From Embleya scabrispora (GTDB lineage Bacteria; Actinomycetota; Actinomycetes; Streptomycetales; Streptomycetaceae), in assembly GCF_002024165.1 (NCBI RefSeq), contig NZ_MWQN01000002.1:1054001-1118000 (forward strand): 64,000 nucleotides of DNA, written 5' to 3'. Within the stretch, counting starts at the first letter, position 1, and every line of letters begins with the position of its first letter. Below are positions 1 through 8,647 of this stretch, piece after piece. A model generated the notes under the pieces. The model was given only the letters and a program-made list of their open reading frames with translations, did no database searches and was not told the DNA's origin. The position numbers and the translations under genes were made by a program.

Positions 1-377
1 ATCGAGCCCAGTACCACGTTGTGCAGCGCGAGCACCTCCGGGGTGGCGTGGCCGGCCACCCACGCCTCACAGATGGCGATCAGGTCGGCCCGTACGTCGG
101 TGGAGGAGCCCAGGCGTTCCTCGATCAGGTGCATGGAGTCGAACAGCGCCCGATCGAGCATGTCGCCGACGATCGCGATGAACAGTGCCTCCTTGCTGCC
201 GAAGTGGTTGTAGACGGTCACCTTCGCGACGCCGGCCTCGGCGGCGATGGTGTCCATGCCCACCCCGTAGCCGTCGCGCAGGAAGGCGTCGGTCGCCGCC
301 TTCAGGATCGCCGCGCGCTTGCGTGCCGCGCGGTCACCCGAGGGGATGCGCTTGGGGGTCTGCTCGGCTGCCCACAC
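1..377 (-). CDS. TetR-family transcriptional regulator (3' end outside window)
   Basis: The visible part is the N-terminal DNA-binding half of a TetR repressor. A helix-turn-helix with the typical TetR signature (VAKVTVYNHFGSKEALF) lies at about residues 47-63, followed by the start of the ligand-binding domain. The coding strand runs off the left edge, so the C-terminal part is missing. I chose the GTG at 377 because an AGAGGAG ribosome site sits about 7 bases upstream; no better in-frame start is visible. It diverges from the MFS exporter at 586, a classic arrangement in which the repressor controls itself and the pump. The inducer cannot be told from sequence. Confidence 0.88.
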   Translation of the reverse strand, partial: MWAAEQTPKRIPSGDRAARKRAAILKAATDAFLRDGYGVGMDTIAAEAGVAKVTVYNHFGSKEALFIAIVGDMLDRALFDSMHLIEERLGSSTDVRADLIAICEAWVAGHATPEVLALHNVVLGS

Positions 378-475
378 GGTCGACTCCTCTGCTTGTCGTT
401 GCGATCATGCGTTGCCGCGCGTGCGTTCGGCACGGCGCATGAGCGCTGGATCGTTACTCAGTCTAATCAATACTG

Positions 476-530
476 AACCGTACGGATCGGTTTGGATCAA
501 CTGAACTGCACTGTTGAGTTCATGTGAACT
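476..530. promoter_or_regulatory. Divergent promoter region with candidate TetR operators
   Basis: The 208-base gap between the divergent tetR and MFS genes is AT-richer than its surroundings. It holds two inverted repeats: AACCG/CGGTT around 476-492 and AGTTCA/TGAACT at 517-530. Either could bind the adjacent TetR protein. Assignment is by position and symmetry only. Confidence 0.45.
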
Positions 531-585
531 GGACTGTATGGTTTGGTTTATCGAGCGGCGTCGCACACCTGAAAGAGGGCGGCAG

Positions 586-2058
586 ATGAACCACGACACG
601 GCTACGAACCCGAAGGTGGCACCGGCGGCGCCCGCCACCCCGGCATCCACGGCAACCGCCGCCCCGGCAACCACCGTCGCCGCCCGAACCGGCGCCGCCT
701 TCGCGCTGCTGGCCGCCGTACAGGCCGTCCTCAACACCTCGGTCACCATCACCTCGGCCGCCGGCCCCGACATCGCCGCCGACCTCGGCCTCGGTGCCTC
801 CGGCCTGGTCTGGACCGGCGCCGCCTACACCCTCGCCTTCAGCGGCCTGCTCCTGCTCGGCGGCCGGATGGCCGACCGGTACGGCCGCCGCAACGCCTTC
901 CGGGCCGGCATCGCCCTGTTCGCCGCCGCCTCGCTGGCCGGCGCGCTCGTCCCCGGCGGAAGTTGGCTGATCACCATCCGGCTGCTCCAGGGCGCCGGTG
1001 CCGCGGTGGCCGCACCCGCCGCGATGGCCCTGGTCGGCGACGTGTTCCCGGTCGAGGCCGCCCGACGACGTGCGATGGCCGCGTGGGGCGGACTCTCCGG
1101 CGTCGGCGCCGCGTTGGGCATGCAACTCGCCGGCGCCACCGCCACCTGGGCCTCGTGGCGATGGTCCTTCGTCGCCCTCGCCCTGGTCGGCTTCATGGTC
1201 GCGGCCCTGGCCGGGCGATACCTGCCGGCGGGCCCGACGCCGACGCGCGGTCGGGTGGACGTACTCGGCGCGGCCCTCGTCACCGGCGGTGTCGCGCTGC
1301 TCAGCCTGGGCCTGGTGGCCGTCGGCACACACGGCTGGCTCACCTCCGCCGTACTGCTGCCGATCGGCGCCGGATTCGGGCTCCTGCTCGGCTTCGGCGT
1401 GGCCGAGAACCGGGTCGCCGCGCCGCTGATGCCGCTGCGCTTCCTGGCCTCGGGCCGTCGGGTCGGCGCGCTGGCCACCGGCATGCTCGCACCGATCGCC
1501 GGATCGTCGGCGGCGTTCCTGATGTCGCTCTACTTCCAGCGCGTGCTCGGCTGGTCCGCGCTGCGCTCGGCGCTGGGCTTCGTCCCGTACACCCTCGCGC
1601 TGATCGCGGTCAGCGCCACCAGTGTGCCGATCGTGGCCCGGCTCGGCGCCCGGCGGACCGCGTTCCTCGGACTGGTCACGATGGCGCTCGCGTTCCTGCT
1701 GTTCGGCCGGATCGACGCGGAATCCGCCTACGTCGGCGCGCCGTTGGTGGGCATGCTCGTCCTTCCCGTCGGGATCGGACTGACCGCCGCCGCAGCGGTG
1801 GTCGGCGCGACGCGGGGCGTGTCGGCCGGGGACGCCGCACTGGCCGGCGGCGCCTTCAACACCTCGATGCTGATGGGCCCGACCATCGGCATGGCCCTGT
1901 TCGCCTCGCTCGCCGACGCCCACACCGGCACCGGCCCGTCCCCGGAGCAGGCCGCCACCGACGGCTACGTCTTCGCCTTCCACGCCGCGGCAGCGCTGTT
2001 CGCGGTCGCCGCGGCGGCCGTGGCGGTCCTGCGGGGGATCCGGCCGGCGCGGGCCTGA
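586..2058 (+). CDS. MFS drug-efflux transporter (DHA2/EmrB-QacA type)
   Basis: This 490-residue integral membrane protein has about 14 hydrophobic segments and the MFS loop motif after TM2 (GGRMADRYGRRNAF). It belongs to the proton-coupled drug exporters of the EmrB/QacA group. An in-frame ATG at 514 exists, but 586 is preferred because it gives a normal N-terminus and follows a purine-rich stretch (GAAAGAGGGCGGCAG). The first 30 residues are an Ala/Pro/Thr-rich cytoplasmic tail. It is divergent from a TetR gene and is most likely derepressed by that regulator's ligand. The substrate is unknown. Confidence 0.9.
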   Translation: MNHDTATNPKVAPAAPATPASTATAAPATTVAARTGAAFALLAAVQAVLNTSVTITSAAGPDIAADLGLGASGLVWTGAAYTLAFSGLLLLGGRMADRYGRRNAFRAGIALFAAASLAGALVPGGSWLITIRLLQGAGAAVAAPAAMALVGDVFPVEAARRRAMAAWGGLSGVGAALGMQLAGATATWASWRWSFVALALVGFMVAALAGRYLPAGPTPTRGRVDVLGAALVTGGVALLSLGLVAVGTHGWLTSAVLLPIGAGFGLLLGFGVAENRVAAPLMPLRFLASGRRVGALATGMLAPIAGSSAAFLMSLYFQRVLGWSALRSALGFVPYTLALIAVSATSVPIVARLGARRTAFLGLVTMALAFLLFGRIDAESAYVGAPLVGMLVLPVGIGLTAAAAVVGATRGVSAGDAALAGGAFNTSMLMGPTIGMALFASLADAHTGTGPSPEQAATDGYVFAFHAAAALFAVAAAAVAVLRGIRPARA

Positions 2059-2203
2059 TCGGGCTCGCCCACCGCCCGACCACTCGTCACCCGGCCGACC
2101 GGCTGACCGGCTGACCAACCGACAGGCCACCGACCGGCCGATCGGCCACCGACCAACGGACCGACCGACCAACCACCCCCACCCATCAAGGAGTTCACCG
2201 ATC
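2059..2203. repeat. Low-complexity GACCGG/ACCGACC spacer
   Basis: The 145-base gap between the exporter and the SGNH hydrolase gene is built from short imperfect repeats of GACCGGCTG and ACCGACC, ending just before the AAGGAG ribosome site of the next gene. No ORF is evident. It looks like slippage-prone spacer and could also form weak hairpins. Confidence 0.6.
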
Positions 2204-3391
2204 ATGATCAGCATCGACACGACCGCCGCCACCCCCACCCCCACCACCGCTTCCGCTCCCGCCACCACCTGGGTCGCAGGCTTCCGCTCCGCCGTGCTCG
2301 GCCCGTACGAGGACATCCGGATCCAGCCGTCCCGCGCCTTCCGCGACCAGACACTCCGGCAGATCCTGCACATGGACGGCGGCGGCACGACATTGCGGGT
2401 GTTGCTGAGCAACGAATACGGCAGAGAGCCCCTGGTGATCGGAGCGGCGCGGGTCGGCTCGGCCGGCGCGGACGGCGTCGTGGATCCGGCCGCGGAGGCC
2501 GTACTGCGGTTCGACGGGGCGGCCGAGGTGACCATCCCGGTCGGCGTCCGGATCCAGAGCGACCCGGTCGAGTTCGCCACCGAACCCGGCACCGACCTGG
2601 CGCTGACCCTGTACTTCCCGAAGGACACCGGCCTGGCGACCTACGCACACACCCCTTCCCAGAACGCCTACCTGGTGGCCGGCAACGCCGTGGGGCGAGC
2701 CGCGTTCGACGACGCGGAGGAGGTCGACGGGCGGTACTACGTGGCCGGGGTCGACGTCCTGGCGCCCGAGGGCACCGCGATCGCGGTGGCGTTCGGGGAC
2801 TCCTGGTTCGGTGGCGGTGGCACCACCGTCGGGGCCAACCTGCGCTTCCCGAACCAGCTGAATCGGCGACTGGCCCGGGGCTGGGTGGTCAATCAGGGTC
2901 TCGGCGGCAACCGGCTGCTCACCGACGAGGTCGGGCTGCACGGGCTCGCGCGGTTCGAACGCGATGTGCTGTCCGTGCCGGGCGTCACCCACGTGCTCTT
3001 CCACTTCGGCCTCAACGACCTGGGCCTGCCGGGCATGTCCGGCAAGCCGCCGGCCCGCGCGGCGGACCTCATCGAGGGCTTCATCGCGCTGGCGGCGCAA
3101 GCTCGCGCGGCCGGGCTGACCTCCATCGGCGCCACGATGGGCCCGTACGGCGGCACCATCTACCCCGGCGTTGACAGCGCCCAGGGTCGCGTGGAACGCC
3201 GTCGGGTGAACGAGTGGATCCGTACCTCGGACGTCTTCGACGCGGTCGTCGACGTGGCCGCCGCGGTCCAGGACCCGAACGCCCCGGACTTCATCCGGGC
3301 CGACCTCGACAGCGGCGACCACCTGCACCTCAACGACGCGGGCGTGCGCGCGATGGCCGACGCCTACGACCTGGCATACGTACGGCTGTGA
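2204..3391 (+). CDS. SGNH/GDSL-family esterase
   Basis: A 395-residue SGNH hydrolase. The catalytic blocks are visible in order in the C-terminal half: GDS (block I, about residue 197), GxxGN-like GLGGNRLL (block II), GLND (block III, about residue 270) and D-x-HLN in GDHLHLND (block V, about residue 371), which supply Ser, Gly, Asn and Asp/His. The first 190 residues form a separate beta-rich region seen in longer actinobacterial members. No signal peptide is visible, so a cytoplasmic enzyme is likely. The ATG follows an AAGGAG site. Substrate (acetylated sugar, lipid ester) cannot be assigned. Confidence 0.88.
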   Translation: MISIDTTAATPTPTTASAPATTWVAGFRSAVLGPYEDIRIQPSRAFRDQTLRQILHMDGGGTTLRVLLSNEYGREPLVIGAARVGSAGADGVVDPAAEAVLRFDGAAEVTIPVGVRIQSDPVEFATEPGTDLALTLYFPKDTGLATYAHTPSQNAYLVAGNAVGRAAFDDAEEVDGRYYVAGVDVLAPEGTAIAVAFGDSWFGGGGTTVGANLRFPNQLNRRLARGWVVNQGLGGNRLLTDEVGLHGLARFERDVLSVPGVTHVLFHFGLNDLGLPGMSGKPPARAADLIEGFIALAAQARAAGLTSIGATMGPYGGTIYPGVDSAQGRVERRRVNEWIRTSDVFDAVVDVAAAVQDPNAPDFIRADLDSGDHLHLNDAGVRAMADAYDLAYVRL

Positions 3392-3455
3392 CGGCCGCGC
3401 ACCGAAGCGCGTCCGCCGTCGAACCCCCGTCACCCGTCACCCGCCACCCTCGGCC

Positions 3456-3499
3456 CGTCACCCGCCGCCCGGTCCCCGGACCGCGACCGGCGGGTGACG
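3456..3499 (+). terminator. Stem-loop terminator after the SGNH hydrolase
   Basis: An 11-bp perfect stem (CGTCACCCGCC with GGCGGGTGACG) encloses a second small stem (CGGTCC/GGACCG), about 65 bases after the stop codon. No U-tract follows, as is usual in actinomycetes. Confidence 0.65.
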
Positions 3500-3529
3500 C
3501 CGTTCCAGGGTGGTGTCGGAGTCGTCGGA

Positions 3530-3535
3530 TAGCGT
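3530..3535 (+). promoter_or_regulatory. Possible -10 element giving a leaderless transcript
   Basis: TAGCGT lies six bases before the ATG at 3542, and there is no Shine-Dalgarno sequence in between. This spacing would place transcription start at or next to the ATG, as in leaderless actinobacterial mRNAs. The -35 box is not recognisable. Confidence 0.4.
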
Positions 3536-3541
3536 GCTGCG

Positions 3542-4240
3542 ATGACGGATTTCGTGTTGGTCGCGGGGGCGTGGTTGGGGTCCTCCGCGTGGGACGAGGT
3601 GGTGCCGGAGCTGCGGGCCGCGGGGCACGGGGCGTATCCGTTGACCCTCTCCGGGCTGGCCGAGAAGCGGGGCGTCCCGGCCGGGCAGCGTACACACGTG
3701 CGGGACATCGTGGCCGAGGTCGAGGATCGCGACCTGCGCGATGTGGTCCTGGTCGGACACAGCTACTCGGGCATCCCGGTGGGGCAGGCCGCCGAGCGGA
3801 TCGGTGACCGGCTGCGCAGGATGGTTCTGGTCGATTCGAACGTCGCCGTCCACGGCGAGTCGTTCGCGTCCGGATCCTGGTCCGGCGAGGCGGCGATCAC
3901 CGCCGCGATCGTCGCCAACGGCGGCTTCTGGGCGGTGCCGGAGGCGGCGGAGTTCGCGGGACAGGGCCTCACCGACGAGCAGATCGCCCGGCTCGTGGCC
4001 GACGCGACGCCGCATCCCGGCGACACCCTGATCGAACGGGCCGAGTTGGCGGGGTCGTTGGGCGACCTCCCGACGACCTACCTCAAGTGCCTCCTCGACG
4101 GCCCGGAACCGAATGACGCCGTGGCGAAGCTGCTGACGAGCGAACGGTGGCGGCTGGTCGAGATGGACACGGGCCACTGGCCGATGTACTCCCAGCCGCA
4201 CGAACTGGCCCACATCCTCCTGGCGGAGGCCGGTCGATAG
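3542..4240 (+). CDS. Alpha/beta-fold hydrolase (small esterase, MES-like)
   Basis: A 232-residue single-domain alpha/beta hydrolase. The nucleophile elbow is GHSYSG at about residue 74. The catalytic His lies near the C-terminus in DTGHWPM, and the acid is probably the Asp in EMDTGH or an Asp upstream. Length and motif context resemble plant methyl-esterase-like proteins (salicylate/hydroxynitrile lyase relatives) common in Streptomyces. It starts without a ribosome site and may be leaderless. The next gene begins 16 bases after the stop with a good AAGGAG site, so the two are probably co-transcribed. Substrate unknown. Confidence 0.85.
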   Translation: MTDFVLVAGAWLGSSAWDEVVPELRAAGHGAYPLTLSGLAEKRGVPAGQRTHVRDIVAEVEDRDLRDVVLVGHSYSGIPVGQAAERIGDRLRRMVLVDSNVAVHGESFASGSWSGEAAITAAIVANGGFWAVPEAAEFAGQGLTDEQIARLVADATPHPGDTLIERAELAGSLGDLPTTYLKCLLDGPEPNDAVAKLLTSERWRLVEMDTGHWPMYSQPHELAHILLAEAGR

Positions 4241-4255
4241 CCGGAAGGAGTTCCC

Positions 4256-4875
4256 GTGTCCGTTCGACACACGCGTCATCCGACGCCGGCGATCACCCAG
4301 TACGCGAGCCCGGGCCTGATCGGCGCGATCGTCTACGCCGGCCATCCGCCGGGCGACGACGACGCCTGGGCGGTGAGCGGGGCGCCGGATCGGGCCGCCT
4401 ACGGATACTGGGCCGGGCGGTGGTGCGGGATGGCCTGTCTGCGGATGGCACTGTTCGCGCGGGACGGCCATGCGCCGCCGTTGTACGAGCTGATGGTCGG
4501 CTGCACGGCGCACGGCGGGTATGTGCGTCGGGAGGACGGCGGGGTCGACGGCCTCTACTACCGGCCGTTCGTCGAGTACGTGCGGGAGGCGCACGGGTTG
4601 CGGGCGGAGGTGTCACCGAGCTGGGGCCGGACCGGCTCGCCGACGAACTCGACCGGGGCCGCCTGGTGATGGCCTCCGTGCATCGGGAGATTCGCCGCCC
4701 CGAGCGACCGGCACCGGGACGTGGCGGACACCTCGTCCTGGTCACCGGTCGGCGGGACGACGCGGTCACCTTCCACAATCCGTCCGGACACACCCCGGAG
4801 GCGGTGTCCGCCGCGCTCGCGCCGCACCGCTTCGACGAGTTCGCCGCCCGGCGCGGCATCGTGCTGCACGTGTGA
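4256..4875 (+). pseudogene. C39-like cysteine peptidase family gene, frameshifted
   Basis: Two reading frames together make one protein of about 206 residues. Frame one starts at GTG 4256 after AAGGAG and carries the N-terminal half with the putative catalytic Cys in RWCGMACL. Near 4610 the family sequence continues in another frame (TELGPDRLADELDRGRLVM onward), with the expected His in GGHLVLV and the HNPSG motif, and ends at 4875. The junction fits loss of one base in GAGGTGTCACC. If real, the first frame stops at 4669 and makes a 137-residue truncated product lacking the His. A sequencing error is equally possible. The intact family is cytoplasmic, peptidase C39-like, of unknown substrate. 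Confidence 0.75.
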
Positions 4876-4965
4876 GGCGCGCGGCCGGGACCATGGTCCG
4901 GCAACTACGCTGGGGACAAACGTGCGTTACGTTCGTGACGTTCCGTTCGGTAAGGAGCATCGACC

Positions 4966-5400
4966 GTGATCCTGAGTGCGCTGACGTTCTCGCTCACACC
5001 GAAGCCGTGGGACACGATGTCGTGGGTGGAGGTGCCCGACGGACTCGAGTTCGTGCGCTACGAGATCACCACGATCCCCGCGCCCAGGCGTCCCGAGGTG
5101 GAGGCCACCCCGGACGAGGAGAACCGCTGGGCGCTGGCCGCGCGCGACTTCGAGAAGGAGTTGCTGGACGCCCAGTCCGACGTGCGTCGGGAGCACGGCA
5201 TACGCACGAAGCCGCGCTTCATGGCCGACACCGCCACGGTGCGCCTGTGGCGCTACTCGTGGTTCCCCAACCGCCGAGCCCGCTCCCGCCGCTCGTGGGA
5301 GCGCTGCGTGGCCCGCATGCGCGCGGCCGAGGAACGCTACCGCCCGACCCGCGAGGAAATCGAGGCTCGGGTGGCGGCGACCAAGGCCCGGGAGAATTAG
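4966..5400 (+). CDS. Conserved-looking hypothetical protein, charged
   Basis: A 144-residue soluble protein starting at GTG 4966 behind a strong AAGGAG site. The C-terminal half is rich in Arg, Glu and Trp and is predicted helical, possibly coiled (RSWERCVARMRAAEERY region). No signal peptide, membrane segment or recognised domain is visible. It stands alone between the frameshifted C39 gene and a secreted inhibitor gene. Function unknown. Confidence 0.7.
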   Translation: MILSALTFSLTPKPWDTMSWVEVPDGLEFVRYEITTIPAPRRPEVEATPDEENRWALAARDFEKELLDAQSDVRREHGIRTKPRFMADTATVRLWRYSWFPNRRARSRRSWERCVARMRAAEERYRPTREEIEARVAATKAREN

Positions 5401-5456
5401 CGGATCACCCTGCGCTGTCGCCGGAACCCCAAGCGGGTGTGGTCGTTGAGTCGGTC

Positions 5457-5879
5457 ATGACGCACATCAAACGGATTGTTGCCGGACTGGCGGGCGTGGT
5501 GGTGGTGCTGGGCGCGGTGTCGGCGCCTTCGGCCGGGGCGGCCGACGGATACGACCGCTGTCCCGTCGGGTTCTACTGCATGTTCTCGGGCCTCGACGGC
5601 ACCGGCGACATGATCCGGCTGAGCGGCAGCACACCGGATCTCGCGGCGCTCGGCATGGACGACCGCGCCAAGTCGGACTGGAACCGCACCCCGTCGACCA
5701 TCCACCTGTGGTCCGACGCGCACTATGGCGGGTGCACGGCCGTCACCTCGTCCGGTCCGACCGGCAAGGGCAACTTCTTCCCGAGCTTCCGCGACTTCTT
5801 CAGCTCGGTACAGTTCGACGGCCCGGGCGGCCCGGGCTGCGGTACGTCTCCCGACGGGGTCCCGGGCGACGAGGCGTGA
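5457..5879 (+). CDS. Secreted peptidase-inhibitor I36-like protein
   Basis: A 140-residue exported protein. An N-terminal signal peptide is clear (positive start, hydrophobic GLAGVVVVLG, cleavage near SAGA-A at about residue 30). The mature part begins with DRCPVGFYCMF, the Cys-rich, beta/gamma-crystallin-like start found in peptidase inhibitor family I36 (SMPI, a Streptomyces metalloproteinase inhibitor). Further Cys residues occur near YGGC and GPGC. No ribosome site is evident before the ATG at 5457. Role as an extracellular protease inhibitor is inferred from family only. Confidence 0.78.
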   Translation: MTHIKRIVAGLAGVVVVLGAVSAPSAGAADGYDRCPVGFYCMFSGLDGTGDMIRLSGSTPDLAALGMDDRAKSDWNRTPSTIHLWSDAHYGGCTAVTSSGPTGKGNFFPSFRDFFSSVQFDGPGGPGCGTSPDGVPGDEA

Positions 5880-5913
5880 CCGAGCCGCTCCCGTCACCGC
5901 GCCCGCCCGACCG

Positions 5914-6661
5914 TCACGGAGGGACGGTGGCCCCGCCGGTGAGGGGGAGCAGTTCGGGGCGGCCGGTGGCGTGGGCGGTGTACGCGTGCACGTCGGCCCA
6001 GCATGGGATGTGCTCGTCGAAGCCGCGTCCGCACGCGCAGTTCTGCGCACCGCGGGTCGCGAAGGCACAGATGAGCGTGGTGCGGTAGCAGGCCATCGCC
6101 GCCTCGCACCACTCCCACGGCACCGGCTCGCCGGGCTCGGCAAGGGAGACCGGATAGGTGCCGAGGTTGTAGCCGATGTTCGCGACGATCGGTTGCAGCG
6201 GGAGGAGGGTGTGGAACACACCCCGGTCGGTCACCGTGACGCCGCCCTCGGGGTCGACGAGTCCCAGTGACAGCGGGCCCGCCTCGGTGATGAACTCCGC
6301 GAATACAGCGGGCATTTCGTCGACGAGTGGATCGGGAGCGAGCGGTCCCGACCCGCTGCGATGCCCGGCGACGGGCCACGTGTGCGTGGCGGCGTCGTGC
6401 CTGCCCAGGTGGGGTCGGTACGCCGATCAGGTGGGCGAATCGCCGGTGGGGGTTGGCGAGGTCCCGGGCGATCGACGTACCCGGGACACTCCACGTGACG
6501 CGGCATCGGCCGTCCGCCGCCGCACGGGACGCCAGTCGCAGGTCGGCGAGGTCGACGCCCTTGGCGTAGCGGCGCATGACGTCGAACGCCGCGCTGAGGT
6601 CGACCACTTCGGTAGGCGCGAGAACATGGGTGTCGCTCGAACGCGGCTCAGCGCTGGACAT
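5914..6661 (-). pseudogene. Unrecognised gene with an apparent frameshift
   Basis: The first frame starts at ATG 6661 and runs well into a plausible protein (VLAPTEVVDLSAAFDVM..., ending near LIGVPT). From about 6411 the natural continuation (HLGRHDAATHTWPVAGH...) lies in a second frame that runs to a stop at 5914 and contains a Cys-rich segment (CAFATRGAQNCACGRG). The switch coincides with a run of four G (6411-6414 on the plus strand), where one extra base would explain it. Joined, the product is about 248 residues. I recognise no domain. It overlaps the anti-sigma gene end by 14 bases, suggesting an operon. Confidence 0.62.
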
Positions 6662-7241
6662 GGGTGGCGGCCCCTTGCGTCGAGATGGGTCGGGGGGAAG
6701 TGGCGGTGGTCCGGGCGGTGATGGATGCACTCGCGTTCCGGTGCCCGGGTGAGGAGCGGAGGAAGGCGACGCGGCTGAGCTTTCGGGGAGGGTGGGAGGC
6801 GCTGCCGTCGACACGGATCACCGTGTACTGATCGGCGAATGCCGGTACCAGTCGCAACCCCCGACCGGCCTCCTCCTCGTCCTCGTAGTCGCCGTCGGTC
6901 TCGTCGTCGGCCTTCGACCTCAACCGCGGCAATTCGTCAGGTGCTTCGTCTCCGACGTCGATGATCAGCCGGTCCTCGCGAAGCTCCCAGGCGAGGGTCA
7001 CCGACCCGTGGCCGACATGCCGGAGCACATTGGTCACCAGCTCCGACACGACCAGCAGGACCCCGTCGGTGACATCCGGATCCAGTCCCGCCCCGAGGCA
7101 GACCTTGGCTATGTGCCGACGGGCCCGCCGGGGTGCGTGGATCGAGAGCGGCAATGCGACGAGACGGTCCGGAGGCGCTTCGGGCGTGGGATCCGGCATT
7201 TGGCGCCCAGCCGGGCGCGTTCGTCCTCTTCGAGATGCCAT
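6648..7241 (-). CDS. Anti-sigma regulatory factor, HATPase (RsbW/SpoIIAB-like)
   Basis: A protein of up to 197 residues with a GHKL/HATPase_c domain: the N-box is in LLVVSELVTNVLRHV (about residues 63-77 from the longest start) and the G1 box in DVGDEAP. An acidic insertion (DETDGDYEDEEEAG) precedes a GRGL G2-type motif. Such proteins phosphorylate or bind anti-anti-sigma/sigma partners in actinomycetes. The start is uncertain: 7241 (ATG) gives the longest form, 7199 (ATG, MPDPTPE) a more usual N-terminus; neither has a good ribosome site. The C-terminal 40 residues are low-complexity. Confidence 0.78.
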   Translation of the reverse strand: MASRRGRTRPAGRQMPDPTPEAPPDRLVALPLSIHAPRRARRHIAKVCLGAGLDPDVTDGVLLVVSELVTNVLRHVGHGSVTLAWELREDRLIIDVGDEAPDELPRLRSKADDETDGDYEDEEEAGRGLRLVPAFADQYTVIRVDGSASHPPRKLSRVAFLRSSPGHRNASASITARTTATSPRPISTQGAATHVQR

Positions 7242-7312
7242 TCGGAGAGGCGGACATGGGCTTTACGGAATCGGCCTGTTCCCGGACGTGCGAGCACGCT
7301 ACGGGGTCGCCG

Positions 7313-8563
7313 TCAGTCGACCCTGCTCGCCTGCCGCGCCTCGGCCGCCGGTACCCGCGTCACGTCGGGGCGCCCTGCTCGACGGCCCAGTACCCGTTCG
7401 ACGACCACGGCGGAGAGGCAGAGAAGCGCCGCGAGCACGGAGAAGGCGGGGAAGATCACGCTGTCGCTCCAGACGGTCGCGCCGATGCCCACGAGGAGTG
7501 TGGGCGTGATGAGCGCGCCGTACGCGAGCAGGTAGAACATGGACATGACCGCCCCACGCCGCTCGGCGGGGATGTGTGCGGTCAGGTGGCGCAGGGAGCC
7601 GCCGAAGGCCAGTCCGTAGGCGCCGCCTTGGAGCGCGACGGTGACGATGATGACGACGGCGTTGCCGGTGGCGAAGCCGCCCACCCCGACCGGCATGAGC
7701 ACGGCGAGTGCCACGTCGCCGCCGAGTGCGACCGTGCGGGCCGGGAGGCGCGCGCTGACGACCTGGGCGAGGGCGGCGGTCAGGGTCACGGCCGCGATGA
7801 CGACGCCGCCGAAGAACGGACCGTCGACGTGCGCGGCGTGGGATGCGATCGAGGGTTCCAGCGAGAAGCAGACCCCGAGTACGGACCAGGCGGCACCGGC
7901 ACCGATCACGGCGAAGACGAAGCGCCCGCGGATCTCCTTGGGCACCTGCGGACGCGGAATCTCCAGCGGCGCGGCGCCGGCCGAGGGGTGCGGCTCACGC
8001 ATCGCCACCAGGAGGATGAACAGGACGACGGCGATGAGCGCGTCGGCAAGATACGGCAGGAGCAGGGGGTGGAAGTCGATCTGGGCGAGGGTCGCGGTGC
8101 CGAGCGCGGCGACGGCGATGCCGACGTTGAACGCGATGGCGGTGAGCGTCCCGGTCCGCGCCGCCCGCTCCGGGTCGACGTCCAGCAGGGCGGCTCCGCC
8201 GACGACGACGATGGCGCCGATGCCCACCCCGTTGAGCATCCGCGCCACGATGAGATACCCGGGTCCTGCGGCGAAGACGAAGACGGCGAGTCCGGCGAGC
8301 AGTAGGAGGACGGCGACCAGGAGCACGGGCCGACGTCCGTACCGGTCGGACAGAGCCCCCGAGACGAGGATCGCGACGACCGCCACGGTTCCGTACGCGG
8401 CGAAGACGACGGTGGTCATAAAGGGCGGATAGCCCCACTTCTCGGCGTACAGGGAGTAGAGCGGTGACGGGATGGCGGAAGTCGCCTGTCCGAGCGTGAG
8501 GAGGACGAGGAGGGTTGCATAACTCCACGGCTGGGGCCGGCGGTCAGGGGACGGTGCCCGCAC
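7313..8563 (-). CDS. MFS transporter (DHA1-like)
   Basis: A 416-residue transporter with 12 predicted membrane segments and the signature loop (SGALSDRYGRRPVLL) after TM2. The GTG at 8563 is chosen because AGGAG lies seven bases upstream; the reading frame continues upstream but without gene-like content. It is divergent from an ArsR-type regulator at 8648, with a 10-bp inverted repeat between them, so it is probably an efflux pump under that repressor. Substrate unknown. Confidence 0.88.
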   Translation of the reverse strand: MRAPSPDRRPQPWSYATLLVLLTLGQATSAIPSPLYSLYAEKWGYPPFMTTVVFAAYGTVAVVAILVSGALSDRYGRRPVLLVAVLLLLAGLAVFVFAAGPGYLIVARMLNGVGIGAIVVVGGAALLDVDPERAARTGTLTAIAFNVGIAVAALGTATLAQIDFHPLLLPYLADALIAVVLFILLVAMREPHPSAGAAPLEIPRPQVPKEIRGRFVFAVIGAGAAWSVLGVCFSLEPSIASHAAHVDGPFFGGVVIAAVTLTAALAQVVSARLPARTVALGGDVALAVLMPVGVGGFATGNAVVIIVTVALQGGAYGLAFGGSLRHLTAHIPAERRGAVMSMFYLLAYGALITPTLLVGIGATVWSDSVIFPAFSVLAALLCLSAVVVERVLGRRAGRPDVTRVPAAEARQASRVD

Positions 8564-8589
8564 GAGGACTCCTGGTAAGTTAGATGAGG

Positions 8590-8623
8590 ATCGTACTTCG
8601 GAGAGGCTAGGGAGAAGTACGAT
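8590..8623. promoter_or_regulatory. Perfect 10-bp inverted repeat, candidate ArsR operator
   Basis: ATCGTACTTC (8590-8599) and GAAGTACGAT (8614-8623) form a perfect inverted repeat with a 14-base spacer, centred between the divergent MFS and ArsR-type genes. Position and symmetry suggest it is the operator for both genes. Confidence 0.65.
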
Positions 8624-8647
8624 GATCGTCAAACTTGGAGTTGTCCG

